Origin: Papilionanthe hookeriana x Papilionanthe teres
Taxonomy: Eukaryota > Streptophyta > Magnoliopsida > Asparagales > Orchidaceae
Assembly (NCBI GenBank): GCA_022702705.1
Contig: CM040432.1
Span: 43,054,540-43,118,539, forward strand
DNA: 64,000 nucleotides
Direction of reading: 5' to 3'
The notes below the pieces were generated by a model. It ran no database searches. It worked only from the letters and a program-made list of their open reading frames with translations, and was not told the origin of the DNA. Both the position numbers and the translations under genes were made by a program. Positions 1-12,658 of the stretch are shown here, piece after piece (position 1 is the first letter of the stretch; the number at the start of each line of letters is the position of its first letter).

Positions 1-1510
1 CATCGAGAGGAGATTCTGCCGGCAAAGGGTGTGTCTGCGAGGAAGTCTCGCTAAGACTTGTCCCTTTACGGCACGAAGAGGCACGAAAGTTATATCGAAT
101 TGCAATAATATCATCGACCATCCGGTAAGTCCGTCGGAAAGTGTCGGACGAGTCATCAAGTATCGCAATGGATTAAATTTCGAGATCGAGTCGACCTTAC
201 GAGAAAGCATGTAATGCCCGAGCTTTTGAGCGGCGAATATCGTGGCCAAACAATGCTTTTCAATTGCGGGATACCTTATTTCCGTCTGAAGTAAACGACG
301 GCTTAGGTAATAAAGAGCATTTTCTTTACCCTCATCATCGACTCGGCTAACAGTGGCTCCGAGAGAGTCGTCTAAAGCCGCGGTGTAAGGTATCGCCGGT
401 CTACCCGAGACCTGGGCCGCTAGGACAAGAGGTGTCATTAAATATTGTTTAATGTCCTCGAAGGCCTTCCGGCATTTCTCTTCCCAAATAAATTTGGCGT
501 CCTTTTTAACTAGTGCCGAGAAAGGCCGACACCTACCTAACAAGTTCGAGATAAAGCGTCGAAGATATGCCGCCTTCCCTCGAAAAGATCGTAGTTGTTT
601 TAAGGTTTTGGGAGGCGGCATTTCTAAGATAGCTTTAATCTTTTCCGGGTCGATTTCAATTCCACGATGTCGGACAACGAATCCTAAGAATTTCCCAGAG
701 GTTACGCCGAAGGCGCATTTTAAGGGATTCATCTTAAGGTTAAATTGTCTTAATCGTTCGAAAACAATTCTCAAATCATACAGGTGGTTGTCCTTTACTT
801 TGCTTTTGATGACCACATCGTCCACGTAGCATTCGACTTGATTGTGGATGAGATCATCAAAAATTCTTGTCATTGCTCTCCGGTAGGTCGCTCCTGCGTT
901 CTTCGAGTCCGAATGACATCACCGTGTAGCAAAATACTCCGATCGGCGTTCGAATGCCGTAAGCTTTTCATCTTCTCGGAGCCATTTTTATCCGGTTGTA
1001 TCCTGAAGATCCATCCATGAATGAGAATATCTCATGTGTCGAAGCAATGTCGATCATTAGTTCGGGATCTGTAGAGGGAATTCATCCTTTAGACATGCCT
1101 TGTTTAAATCTCCGAAGTCCACACAAATTCCGATCCGACCATTCTTCTTTCCGATCGGCACCACATTAGCTAACTAAGTCGGTATTGTTCTTCACTGACA
1201 AATTTGGCTTCTATTAGCTTTTTAACTTCGCTATCACTTGTTGTTCGATTTCTAGACGCATCCTTCTCGGGACCTTGTCCGACCTGGACGAAGTAGGATC
1301 CACTCCTAGCTTATGGACCGTGACCTCGGAGCTAATCCCGGCATCTCATCGTAGCTCCAAGCAAAACAGTCTTTAAATTCCATTAATAACTCGATCATTT
1401 CTTCGGAGTCTTCTTTATCGAGTAAGGAGCTAACAAAGGTAGGTCTAGCTCTTCGCTAGTACCTAAGTTAACTTCCGTTAACTCATCTATTGTAGATTTA
1501 ATTTCTTCTT
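1..1510 (-). pseudogene. RT-RNase H region of element B (decayed, cut by window edge)
   Basis: Translating the minus strand in pieces gives Ty3-type reverse transcriptase followed by RNase H. The catalytic box YVDD is at 817-828 (minus) and is intact. The upstream motif F-M-D-G-S-S-G-Y-N is near 989-1032. The N-terminal RT approach, matching C at about 40380-40500, lies near 1410-1500. The last recognisable residues at 1-150 match the end of RNase H before the archaeal-type RNase H of C (about 41780). Several frame changes and stops break the reading, so no functional product is expected. The assignment rests on residue-by-residue similarity to the better kept copy at 40330-41828. Confidence 0.85.
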
Positions 1511-2476
1511 CGAATTCCGGCGGAGCGTCTCCAATTCGTACATCTTCGAGTTCGTCCGTAGTTTCCATGCGCTTTCATTGACTCGCAAGTGACAACCAAG
1601 CAAAATTCAGCATCGTCGACCGATCCTACTATGCCGAATCCGAGTCCATTCTTCGAATCGGTGGACGACCGGAGTTATTCCATAATTTTTCAAAACCTTG
1701 TGATCGACCTTTCGTCCATTGTCGAGGTAAGAAGCCACGTTGAATTAAATTTCGAACACGGGAGAGTACCACTCAAAAGGTAATTCCATTAATTCCGATG
1801 AAGTGACATCTTCAAATTGTACATTATTTTCAGCTTTGGAGGAAGAAGCACCACGGTAGAATTTAATTGGCTTTCGCACCGTCGCTACGTACCTCTTCGA
1901 CCACCATACCCTCGATCTTGTTGAATGGATCGGGGTTAGGGTCATAAGATGTACGTAGTGGTTAATCTTCTCATACATCGATTTGTATTCTTCATTCTTT
2001 TCATCTTCGAGGGAGATCTTGAATTGCGTCTTCTTCCGACTTATTGTTGTCGCTTCTCGCTCGATTTCTTTTTCTTCTTCGTAACTATCTTCCCAATTAA
2101 CATTGATGGCCGGTTTCCCTCGTCCAACTCGTCCTAGCGTCTCTACCACGACCTCGTCCCCGCCTCGACCTCGGATGCGAGTTGTGGAGAAACCTTCACC
2201 ATCTCGCCGGAAGGGAGTGGTGAGTGACTGTTGGACTAGAACTTTAGGTTCTTCGTTGTCCCTAACTTTCTTTGCTTCATTTGTTATAATATCTCTGGAG
2301 AAGATTGTTTTCTTCGGTGGTGCATAATAAGCTGCATCTTCATGGATTCCAATTTCATGTACGGAGAATGGTTGTAAGTCACCTTTGATGCACTGTTCCC
2401 CTCCATCGTAGTATTTGATGCACCGATGTAGAGATGATGGTACCATCCTATTTTCATGTATCCATGGTCGGCCCAA
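1511..2476 (-). pseudogene. Protease-to-RT linker of element B polyprotein
   Basis: An open frame at 1745-2476 (243 codons, minus) begins inside the protease C-terminus at the motif G-R-P-W-I-H-E-N-R. It runs through an Arg/Gly-rich and Glu-rich linker towards RT. The same linker in C (39400-40316) is split by a frame change, so B shows that protease and linker were once continuous in one frame. This argues against an intron here in this family, although some Ogre elements are reported to have one between protease and RT. The frame closes at 1745, and 1511-1744 holds decayed linker similar to C at about 40090-40320. Confidence 0.75.
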
Positions 2477-2900
2477 GAGAGCGTTGAACGACGTTTCGAA
2501 TCAATTATGTGAAATTTCGCGGTTGTCTTTGCTAAGTCACCGGTCTTCATTAGTAGCGTTATTGACCCGAGGGCTCTTTCTCCTTTCCGGTCGAATCCTC
2601 TTGATAACATTTTGTCGGCTTCGAGTTCGCGAGCATGAATTTCCAAGTATGCTAGCGTTCGAAGACTCATTATATTGATCGATGCTCCCGGATCCACCAA
2701 TACTCGGAGAGCGTAAACTTCCCAATCAGTAATCGAAATGTACAACGGTCGGTTGTGATCCGCCGTCCCAAGTAGTAGGTCATTGTCCGTGAAGGTAACA
2801 CCTCGTTGTTCCTTTAACGAGCAAACCTCATCTAAGGAATCTCCGGCCATTCGAGCTAAGCAAATTTCCGGATCAAGTCAGGCCTCGATCGAGCTTCTCT
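2284..2900 (-). pseudogene. Aspartic protease of element B
   Basis: The open frame at 2284-2850 (188 codons, minus) carries a retropepsin-type domain. The active-site motif D-P-G-A-S-I-N is at about 2682-2697 and is intact, unlike C, where the glycine is arginine. The second hallmark, a hydrophobic pair then G-R-P-W, is displaced into the overlapping frame (2476 and below), so an indel lies between about 2476 and 2520. The family role is to cleave the Gag-Pol polyprotein. The N-terminal approach, A-Q-M-A-G-D-S-L-D-E-V, is shared with C at 39010-39060. Confidence 0.85.
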
Positions 2901-5290
2901 CATCTCCTTTAATAAGATGAGAGCATCGTAGATGCTCGCCTGGCCGGTAGTTTCCTAAGATGGGCTAGCACGTTGTAGTCCACTTTATTTCCATGTGTCT
3001 CGGCTTCTTCTCGAATGGGTATTTCTTCCGTCGGGGTTGGTTCTTCTGAACCACCACCGCTTTCCTTCGTCTCTTGGACCCATTCTCGGAGGTAGAACTC
3101 TTCCACTTCTTAAGTCGACTTCGTAATTTCTTCCGAATCTAGTGTCGAGCTCGCCGGTGTCTCCTCCCGAATCGGAATGACAGTGCTCTTCCGGATTAAC
3201 TTCGGAATCCGAAGGCTCTAACTCTATTGCGATCGGAGCTCCTCGAAACTCGCAGATAGATTCGTTGCTTGTTGAACTCTCGTAGCCTCCTTGATGGATG
3301 TCTTCTTCGTTATTTTGCTCGTCGAGATCGTGTATGATTTGAGAATTGTCGTTGGTATAAAAATCGATGTCCGGATTGTCGCTAGTTACGTAATCATTAG
3401 AAACAGTCAAAACGTAGCCAATGCCATCACCCTTATCATTATATGATCCCACCGAAGTGAGCAGATAATCATACAAAGTCAGAGGTTCGAGGGATTTCTC
3501 CCCGAATCGAAACAACTATCCTAGGATAAGCAGCCCCTAGTCTAGCCTTAGGAGTCTCGGTCCTCTCTTCTTCGTCGATTTTCTTCTTCTCTTCAATCGT
3601 CTCCTGTTGAGGTGGTTCTTCTATCGCAAGTGATAGTATCGGCTTAACGTGTTTCGAACTCGAATTGAAGCTCGCACCGAAGCGGTTTGGATGTCGTCTA
3701 AAATCTTTTTCGAAGACCTTGTCCAAGCGGTAGTCCATCCATCGTCGGTCGTATAGGGATCTATCGGAATGATGGGATCGGCTGAGATAACATCGACGGA
3801 ACCTCCTTTCTGGGGTTCCTTCATGTACTCCTTCGGGATCGTTATATTCCCTTTCCGAAGGTTGTCATCGAGCCAACTTTTCGAAGGTAATGCAATCTTC
3901 TATCTTGTGCCCAAGCATCCGGTGGTAGGGGCAAAAGTTTGGATCACCTTTCTTGTTGACTTCCTCCAGTCTTTTAGGCTCGCAGCACTGGAAATCTGGA
4001 GTCTTCATCGGACTACGGAACATTTTCGGCATCTGCTTCATTCTTGAACGGATATTCCCCGCTCGAAGCTCCCTTAATGTACGTTGTGGACGAGGCGGTT
4101 GTTCATACTCGTGGAGATGATCGATAGCCGGGTCGGGGTTCGTTGGTAATCTCGTTGAATTTGCCGCGGCCGTTCTCGGTGGTATTTGCATCGGTTGCTT
4201 GCCTTTGTCAACTGCTGCAATGATCCCGGTTTTCTTTTCGAAAGTCTTCACAGGCTTTTGCTTGTCCGTCTTGTCGGCGAAAATTAATTGCTTCGCCTCT
4301 TCTTGCAAGCTCCCGGCCTTGCTTAACAACTTCTCGAAAGTCTTAATAGTGAATCCTTTGAGGAGAAGTGTTATCGGGCCGTGAATGCTTTTAAGTAAAA
4401 TGCCAAATGCATGTTGTTCTTACAGTTGTGGTTCACACTTCATGCTTAAGTTCCTCCATCGAAGTATGTAATCCACCAAAGTTTCGTTCGACTTTTGTTT
4501 CTCTACCACTAAATCACCTATAGTGATGTGGTGCTGAGCTCCGGCGAATCGCTTGATGAAGAGGTTCTCTAGTTCTGAGAACGTCTTCACCGAACCATTT
4601 GGTAATTCTGCATACCAATCGAAGGCGATCCCTGATAGACTGCTGACGAACTATCGGAAGAGTAGTGCATCGCTCCCACCGGCATTGCAACAACTGGCAC
4701 GAAAGTGTGCAACATGCTGTCGGGGGTTCCCAGCTCCATCGAAGGTCTTCGAACAGAGGTGGTACGAAGCCTTTCGGGTACTTGGACGACGTCGAATTCT
4801 TCTCGGGTAAGGTCTACCCGTCCGAATGGATGTCCCGCTCTTTGATTGTGCTAAGGCTTCTCGCACTCGCCGTTCCACCAAGCTCTTGATATCCTTTTCG
4901 TGGATCATACTTTGTGTTGTATCCTTTTTCAGCCGATCATCCCCGTTGACGGATGTAATCTCCTTTCCTCCGTCTACAATGTGAATGACCTCCGGGGTGT
5001 CTCTCTTTGTGGTCGCACTTCGACTCGGAGAGCGGCTAGAGCTATAGCCATCTCTTCCATCCTTTCGCCATTCGGGCGATCGTGTCGTCTTTCTCCCGAA
5101 GCCGCCTTCTCATCGCTCCGGCTCCTCTCTTCGCGGCCGCAGGAGCACCTTGTGAAGCCGATGAAGCTCGTGTTTCGACCATGTTGATTTCTCGCATATT
5201 CGTCGTCCATGAACTCCGATGAATCAATCTCGTCTCCGAATTTCTCTTCTCTTTCTTTTGCTAATCGTCGGACATCGCTCTCAACTTTTC
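2901..5290 (-). pseudogene. Gag of element B (capsid and zinc-knuckle regions, broken)
   Basis: Minus-strand pieces in order: an N-terminal charged coiled-coil-like part (4974-5290), a capsid-like Retrotrans_gag part (4400-4908, with F-D-G-A-G-N-P-R-Q-H-V), a Gln/Pro-rich part with a zinc-knuckle motif C-P-Y-H-R-M-L-G-H-K-I-E-D-C (3865-4329, motif near 3893-3935), and a long acidic spacer (2985-3824). The order is the same as in C (36541-38960). Many stops and frame shifts separate the pieces. Gag would form the cytoplasmic particle and bind element RNA. Confidence 0.85.
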
Positions 5291-5301
5291 CATGGCATCT
5301 T

Positions 5302-6542
5302 CTAGCGGACCTTTCCGTGCGTCCTCGCGGTTGTCGTGCGATAGCCGCCGGTCCCCTTCTCACGAGTCCCCTTTATCGCAAGAAGACTTTCTTCGCATTC
5401 AAGTCTCCTGGCGAGACTTTCTTTCTCGGGCTTTTGTTTCAATCTTAACTGCCCAGTAGTGGGACGCCATACCATCCTTCTAGCAGCAGAAGGTCTAGGA
5501 CCAGATGGTCTGTCAGCCAAATGCTGGAAGGTGGTATCCTCCCTAATATGTAATCCTGAGACGACGACAAGCGGACTAGCCTTCATTCCTTTACTTGGCT
5601 TTTCCGTCATGATGGCGGGTTCTACTCGGGCCCAAGACGGATTCGATCGGCACCCGCCCTATCCTTCGTAGAATCTCCGATACGGGCACTTTTCCTTCTT
5701 TGCTAACTTCTCTATCAAAGTTCGCAATCGAGCAAACGGCGTAGTTCTAGTCCTTTTCTTGCGGCTATCATTGTAATATGCGGGCCGAGGCAATGCGTCA
5801 AAGAATCTTGCGAACATTTTCTTCATCTTCTCATGGCGGAGAGGGGATGGAACCTCGCTTCCTCCCAAAAGTGGTATGTATTCGAGCAACGGTGTATATT
5901 CCGGCAGCTGTGTATATTCAGCAGCTTCCGGATTTCCTCCAGAAAGCAATTTCAGCAGCTTCCGGCTTCTCTAGCGATCATTCTACTTCTGTTTCTTCTT
6001 TGGGTTCTTGTTAGTGATGGAATTCTTGAGTTGGACCCGATTTTGAAAACAGAAGGTCTCACAGGAAGATCTGTACCCTCCACGGTAATAGGTTCACCAT
6101 AATTCTGGATTTCTTTCCCCTTTAATTTGCGTAAGTCGGGGTAGGTGCGAAACAACTAGACCAGCTGGGGGTAGTAAGAACAGTCCTCCCGTGGACAACG
6201 AATACTCCTCTCGATCGGGATCTTTTGCAGGGGAGGAAACTCTTGGGTCGACCTAAGGTCGAACTCAATCAGCGGCTTCTTAGCTTCGGATACCTTGTTC
6301 GTCGCTGCGAAAAGGGAAACGTCGGTGATCTCGACATTCGTGTTTTCAAATCCTTGTCCAAATCGGATGATCCCATTGTCGGGCAGCTCATCCTTATAGA
6401 CAGCGAAGTCCGATCCATTGGTGAAGGAGAAAATCAGCTTTGGGGCTTCCATTTCGCGTAGGTAGATTCCGGTTGTTAGTCCCAAGTTATGCTTCTTTTC
6501 TTTAGGACGAAAAGAAAGGAATTGAAAAAAGTCCGAACTCAT
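5302..6542 (-). pseudogene. ORF1 upstream of gag, element B
   Basis: Four overlapping minus-strand frames (6156-6542, 5952-6155, 5659-5949, 5302-5610) together match the pre-gag ORF1 of C at 35394-36501. The N-terminal part contains the conserved string F-G-Q-G with flanking P-D-N-G-I-I. The middle has short repeats of the type P-E-Y-T-P-L. The C-terminal part is basic and rich in Arg and Lys. An ORF before gag is characteristic of Ogre-type elements; its function is unknown. The 6542 start is arbitrary, because the conserved Met that matches C is about 30 codons further in, near 6450. Confidence 0.75.
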
Positions 6543-6860
6543 TCTTGTTCATGTATTTATAAGAAGGAATCATTTGTTAAAAGAATCATTTATTAAAGGA
6601 TTTTTTTATTTAGAACGGAATGTTCAAAGGTGTAGAGAAGGTAAGTAATCCGATTCGGAGTTAGAAAGAAAAAGAAGGTCTTATGCAAGACTTCTCGACT
6701 CGAAGGATCACTCCTAAACTAACACCTATTGGGGGTCCACCCCACCTCAGAAATGAGGTAAAAGGATCTCAGAACCTCTCTGTTTAGGGGTGTCTAAACA
6801 GTAGCTCCTAAATCCGAGAGAATGTTGGCTATACTTGTTCACGGTAGAAATGCAAGAAAA
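6543..6860 (-). promoter_or_regulatory. 5' leader of element B with inverted PPT copy; PBS deleted
   Basis: Matches the leader of C at about 35010-35393 in reverse complement. At 6722-6739 the plus strand reads ACACCTATTGGGGGTCCA, identical to the PPT-flanking sequence of element A (16858-16875). In element orientation the leader therefore carries its complement. Directly beside it, 6744-6759 is a hairpin with arms ACCTCA/TGAGGT, like the one at the LTR start. The segment that would hold the PBS and the end of U5 (C equivalents about 33385-35010) is missing: near 6860-6885 the sequence jumps from leader into mid-U5. Confidence 0.75.
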
Positions 6861-9800
6861 GTAAGTGCGATGTGATTAATGAAATTATAATAATGTAAAT
6901 TGCAATAAAATAAAAACGTACCTGGAGGGTCTTCCCGTCATCCCAAGCTGCACTTAAAACACAATTAGAATATTTAAGCAAGTTCCTAGGTAAAGCTAAG
7001 GTAAAGGTTATGGTTTTCTACCAAATTCCTAATCCTATAGCTAGTCATTTCCTATGGCGTCTAGGTTCCTTGTGTTTTGGTTTGAAGACGATTTTCTTCA
7101 TCAAAGAACAATTAAATTCAATTGTTCTTATAAACATCCTATCATATTGAGAAAGTGTTTAAGAAGAATCTTAAACATCTTTTCAATATTGCTAGAATTG
7201 TTTTAAGTCCAAATGGATTCAATTACACAAATGAATTAATTGTCCGAGGTTTAGTTAAGTTTTGTTATTATCTTACTCAGTGAACTAGGATATTTGAATG
7301 TCCTATAAGTGAAGTAATATTTCATTTAATATTACGTTCGGGAGTTATGATAACTAAAGCTTTCGAGGGTAAATTGGTGTTCAAATGGTTTGTGATTTAG
7401 TTTAATTTCAATTAATGGGTTTAAATTTGGAATAGTGTTCAAGTTATTTTAGACTTATTTTGAATTCTTTATGTCTTTGGTGATCTTATATTTAATTCAA
7501 CTTAATTTAATTTAATTTAATTTAATTGAGTTTTAATTCTATTCAATTTAGTTTGGTTTAACTTAATTTAGTTTGATTTGATTTAATTTTATTTTAATTT
7601 AATTTAATTTAATTTAATTTAATTTAATTTAATTTAATTTAATTTAATTTAATTTAATTTAATTTAATCTTTAATTTGGTTTAACTTAATTTAATTTGAT
7701 TTTATTTATTTAATTTAATTTAATTTAATTCATTTAATTTAATTTAATCTGTTTATTTAATTTAATTTAATTTAAGTTAATTCAATTCAATTTACTTAAT
7801 TTAATTTAATTTTTAATTTAATTTAATTTTTTTTAATTTTAATAAAAATTTTAAAAGAGTTTAATAATTTAATTTTAATTTAATGATTAAGTCTTTTAAT
7901 GTTTTGAATTTGAGTTATCATTTTAATTAAGAATTGAATATTAATGAGATGATTAATTTAGGGAATTTTAAATTAAAGAATAAATCTCTTCCTAATAATA
8001 TCCCTATTTTAATAATTCCAATTTTATTATTCTTCCAAATTTAATCAATTATTTAATTAAGGTTTAATTATTTTGAATTGCCTAATGGGTTTCTACCCTT
8101 TAATTATTTAAATTTCAATCATCCAAATCAGATTAGGATCAAATATTTTACTTGTTAATTTTATTAAACCTAAAGTTTTAATTAAGGGTTAAAAATTTTA
8201 ATTACCACTTTACCCTTTAAGCTTAATAATTTCATAACTCACTAAATTGAACTCAAATGAACTTGAAATTTTTATGTGACTTCACTCATATGTCAATAAA
8301 GACATGAGAGGAGAAAATGTAATTTTTCTGTATTTAATTTATTTATATAATTATTTTTGGTAGAAAATAGAGATTTCCAAGGAAAATTTAATAACATGAC
8401 CAAGGGAAAGTTTCTATCCTTAAGAAAATTATGGGACATTTCTAATGACCAGAGGACCACTTGGACCAATTTTGGTGATTTTTTGAATTATATTATTTTT
8501 ATTATAATTATTTTAAGTTTTGGAATATTAATTAATTTAAAAATAAAATAAATGTTGAAAAATGAATTTTATATTTTTCAAAAATCTCTCTGATATCAAG
8601 GAAATCAGAGAATCAAATTTTGCAATTTTCTGATTTTTCTATGATTTATTATAATTATTTTAGTGAAAATGCTAGAAAATACATTTTTTTAATTTTAAAA
8701 TTACCCTAGAGCTTTAAAATTTAATATCTCACTAAATAGACCTAAGAAAAATATGGGGTTTGTTCCTAAGTGATTAAAATTCAAATTGTGACATTTTGGT
8801 GAATTTTATTATTTTTGTGATTTTTATTATTTTTTAATTATTAAAAATATTAAAATAATATTAAAAATCAACTTTTTTAGAAAATTAAAATTTTAATTTT
8901 CTTAAATTCACCTTATATCAGAGAGGCTCCAAAACCAATATGGTGAATTTTTGAAAGATATTTTGAAAGTTATGAATTTTTAAAGTTTAAAATGACTAAG
9001 TGGCTTAATCAACCCATTTAGTAGGGCTAACTAAGTCCAATTGACCTCAAACTTTTATGGTGGATTCCTCTGATCCTAAAGGTCAGTGGAGAATTGATTT
9101 CAAGTCAATTTGATGTATGCTTAGCTCTAATTAATTAGAGACCTATTTTGGGTGTTTAAGCCAATTAGGGTTATTTTAAATGAACTAACTCAAAACCTAT
9201 TTTTCCTAGGGTCCTCTGGTCATAAGGAACATCACCAAATTTTCCTAGAATTTATTTCACAACATGCTATTTATTCGAATTAAAATACTCAAAACAGTAA
9301 CATGAATTTGAAAAATTAATAACTTTTCATAGGGATGGCCTCTGACATTGGAAAATTCAGGGAATGTTCCCAAATTCAGATGCTTCAAAAGCCCTATGGT
9401 CTCATGCCATGGTGAATTGTATACATGCATAGAGAATTAAAAATATGCAGAGAGTAAATAAATTATTAAAAATAAAATACTTGATGAAATTAAATAATTT
9501 CTTTTCCACATTATTCTCCTCTCGTTCATCGAGCAGAGAGTATTTTTATTTTATTTTTATGACTTTCCTACACAAAGTTATGAATTTTTGAAGTTTAGGG
9601 AATTAAATAAATAGAAAATACCCCTAATTTTCTATTTATCCATGCAGCGCCGCGTCATCCTCGGCATCTCCGAACGCACATGCGTCGCGCACCCATTTGA
9701 CGCCGCCGCTTGAGTCAGCAACCCGGGCCCCGCAGTTCTCGTACCATCTCCTGGTCCGACACCATCTGAGCCGTCCGTCCGCGCGTGTATTGAATTGGCG

Positions 9801-12658
9801 ACATCCGTTCATCGTACCCAAGCGTCCTCACCCGAGAACCGTCCACACTAAATCCCTAAGATCTCACTCGATACTCAACGGATTTTCATGTTCTTATGCT
9901 CTATGGATTCGTCTTGAGAAGACGAACACATCCATACGGTTTATGTGGCATGAAATTTACGCAATAGAAATGGAGAATGTTCAGAAGCTCGGGAAGAAGA
10001 GTGAGGCCATACCTTTGCTCAGAGAAGTGTGGCTTCGATCTGAGGGTTGTTACACCTTCGATTGGATCCCAACAAGCTCCAGATGAAGTCTCTCGGTCGC
10101 AGTGAATTGCCTAGGTAGGATTTCAACCACAGCTCGATCACAAAGCTTGGAGGCTGGAGCAATTGGGTGGCTCTGGAGATGGGGCTTTTGCTCGGTGGAC
10201 ACCTTCCCTTGGTACGAGTGAAGGTGTAGAACCAATCAATTTGGGGATTGGCTCACCGTGGAGAAGTGTCCCGGTTTTGGGTTTGGATTTCGACTCCGAA
10301 ATTGAGCTCGCGAGAAGAAATGGCGGGGGGATTTCGAGTGGGGATCGGTGTGCTCGTGTATGGGGAGTAGTCCGGAACAATTTTGGCGAGTTTCCTTAAG
10401 GTTTTTTCGGCACCTCTCTTGGCCGAGAGGGGTGGTGTTTAAATAGGAGAGGGTGGAGGGCCTCCCGGGGAGAGTTAGGGCTTTGGATCAGCTGCTCTTG
10501 GCAAGAGAAGAACAGCTATAATGGCCACTGGGGATGGGGCAGCCCAGCAAGGGAGAATTCCAAAGTTGGCTCACATGTGAGCTCTCGGCCATGGTGTTTT
10601 CCGACGGCCTAGTGGCCGGCCGGCCAGGCATGGGTCACCCACAAGGTCAGGTGGGTCAGGGCTGGGACTTGGTGCAAGCAATTGGCAATTGCCATGTGTA
10701 AAGGCTTTGATCCAAAGTGGAATGGGGCATGGCTAGTTTTGAGTCTAAAAGGGTCAACCCACCCATTTGGGCTTGGTGCACCCCTCAAGGTGGCTTTGGA
10801 TGCTGTGGGGAATCAAAGGGATCGAGTTCGGTTTGGCATGGAGAAGTCTCCATCCAAATATATTTGGATAAAATTTAAGTTTAGGTGAAACATGATTAAG
10901 GCTAATGAGCTTTAGGGATTAAGGAAAGCCCTCCATCTTCTTACCCAATATGGTATGGTGGAGTGACCAAGGCTCTCATGGCTCACATGTGGCTCATGCA
11001 TGGCTTCATGGCTCACCTTTGGCTTGGCAAAAAGTTTGGTCAATTTCATGAAAATGGATTTTAGGAATTTTTGGTAATTTGATGGAAATTTGTATGAAAC
11101 TTGATTTGGAATGATTTGATGATGAATTTAGGACTTAGGGAATGGCTTTTATTAAGTGGATGGCAAGTGGAGATGTCATGTGGGCTTTAGGGTAGATTTT
11201 GGGCTTTTTGAAATGGTTTTAGATGGGCTTTTAAGATAGTTTAGGAAAGTGGGCTTTTGAATTTTAAAATGGATTTTGGGATGAAATTTTGCTAAAGGCT
11301 TGGGCTAAATAATTGTTGGGTTTAGCTCATGGATGTGTCATGAGTGACTTGAAGCAAATTGGGGGTGATTTGGGTTTGAATTGGGTTGAATTTGGGTTCT
11401 TTTGGTGAATGGGCCAATATAGGTCCAAGTGGGCCAAGTTGGGCCAATGTTGGGCTAGGGTTGAAATTGATGTAAAATTAATGTTGAGAAATGTTTATGG
11501 GGGTGTTTCAAAGAGGTTTTGACTTTGGTTGGGCTTTGATTTTGGGGTTTGGGCTCATTTGGGTTAGGTTTGGGTTTAGGTCGAAATTGGGCCTTTTAGC
11601 TTTGGGTTGAATTTGAGTGGGATTTGGGTCTAAATTTTGGGCAAATCATGTTAGTGTTTTGCTTGTGGGGATGCTAAGGAAGATTTAGAAAAGATTTGGG
11701 GTTAATTGGAGTTGAATTGGGTGAGTTTGGGTTAGGTTTGGGTCATGGGTCCAAATTTGGGGTTTTGATAAAAGTGGGGTAAATTGACAAAATTGGCCCA
11801 TGGTGTAGTTGAACAAAATGAAATTGGGAATATTTGGGATTTTCTGGAATTTTCTGGGAATTTTCTGAATTTTTGGGATTTTGGGTCAAGAGGGGTATTT
11901 TGGGTATTTGGAGGGTATTGGGAGGTATTTTTGGAATTTTTGGTATTTTTGGGTATGGATGATCAATTTGAGTGATGTGGAAATGTTTGGGATTGATTTT
12001 GAGGAATTTTGGGTAATTTAGGTGATTTTGCAAATTTTGGGTAGTTTCAAGGGTTTTGGGTAGGTTAGGCGGGTGTAGGGTCCCGGGGGTCAAAAATTGA
12101 AAATTTGGAAAATTGAAAATTTGGAAAATTGAAGATTAGGTGAATGTAAGTGGAATAAAATCATTTTGGTTGAGCCATGAAGCCATATCAAGCCCACATG
12201 AGCCATGAGGGGACTCATTTGAGGCATCCACTATGTTGTTCCTAACCTTCTTAGCCAAGGGCTTAGGGGTTAAGGACCATCCATGTGAATCACCTTTATG
12301 AGTCAGGAGGTCGAGTTAGGTATGGGTGTGGTTTTAGGAGGTGTGTGAAAGTGTAGTGTATAGGTGTAGTGTGTGTGTAAGTCAGCCCTTCACCAGACCA
12401 GGCCACAATGGGTAGTCCTAAGGCCAAAGAGTCCTATAGGAACTCATCCTTTAAACTTCCACATTTGATTTCAACCCTCTAGGTGATTAGGGGTATATAG
12501 TCAAGTTTGTGGAGTTTGAAGGGAGTTTAGAAGTGGTTTGAAATTCTAGAAGGTGGATCCCAATTCTAGTCCTCTAAGATAGTCAAAGGAAAAGCCTAAG
12601 GCTAGATCCTAAGTACTAAAAAGAAGAAGAGAAGACCTCATCAAAAATGAGGTCAACA
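6861..12658 (-). repeat. LTR of element B (5' LTR, U5 end truncated)
   Basis: The reverse complement of the LTRs of A and C. It starts (minus) at 12658 with TGTTGACC and the ACCTCA...TGAGGT hairpin. A TATA-like TTTAAATA lies at 10438-10445 (reads TATTTAAA in sense). A CpG-rich island follows at about 9640-9840, a long AT-rich part with (AATTT)n at 7494-7850, and a splice-donor-like CCTCCAG/GTACGT across 6916-6928. The final 1.5 kb of U5 seen in C is deleted. ORFs predicted here are low-complexity artefacts; I see no gene. Confidence 0.88.
7494..7850. repeat. AATTT pentanucleotide tract in LTR B
   Basis: Runs of AATTT with interruptions, including an almost perfect stretch of about 15 units near 7596-7668. 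The same tract sits at the same LTR position in both LTRs of C in reverse orientation (about 32270-32770 and 51690-52190), as expected from the opposite strand. Element A has only short scattered units there (about 21210-21300). Likely slippage expansion in an already AT-rich U5 segment. Confidence 0.9.

Larger units (their letters stand above)
1..12658 (-). mobile_element. Element B: Tat/Ogre-like Ty3/gypsy retrotransposon, 5' part
   Basis: Read on the minus strand, the order is LTR (12658 down to about 6860), leader, ORF1, gag, protease, RT and RNase H. The element leaves the window at base 1, within the C-terminal end of RNase H. It aligns along its length with element C but is more decayed, with many frame breaks. 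It interrupts element A at 12658/12659: the A sequence resumes at ATTAC with the same text that follows integrase in C around 43705. Its second RNase H, integrase, any AlkB ORF and its other LTR must lie left of the window. Its first LTR base is the complement of 12658 (element LTRs start TGTTGACC). Confidence 0.9.

Noticed and set aside
9636..10399. Open frames in a GC-rich island that could be a host exon
   Set aside because: The segment is the CpG-rich part of the LTR and recurs in A, C and D.
11743..12093. Pro/Asn-rich open frame on the minus strand (similar ones at 27976-28231 and 47440-47758)
   Set aside because: Lies in C/A-rich U3 of the LTRs, on either strand, without codon-like conservation; low-complexity artefact.
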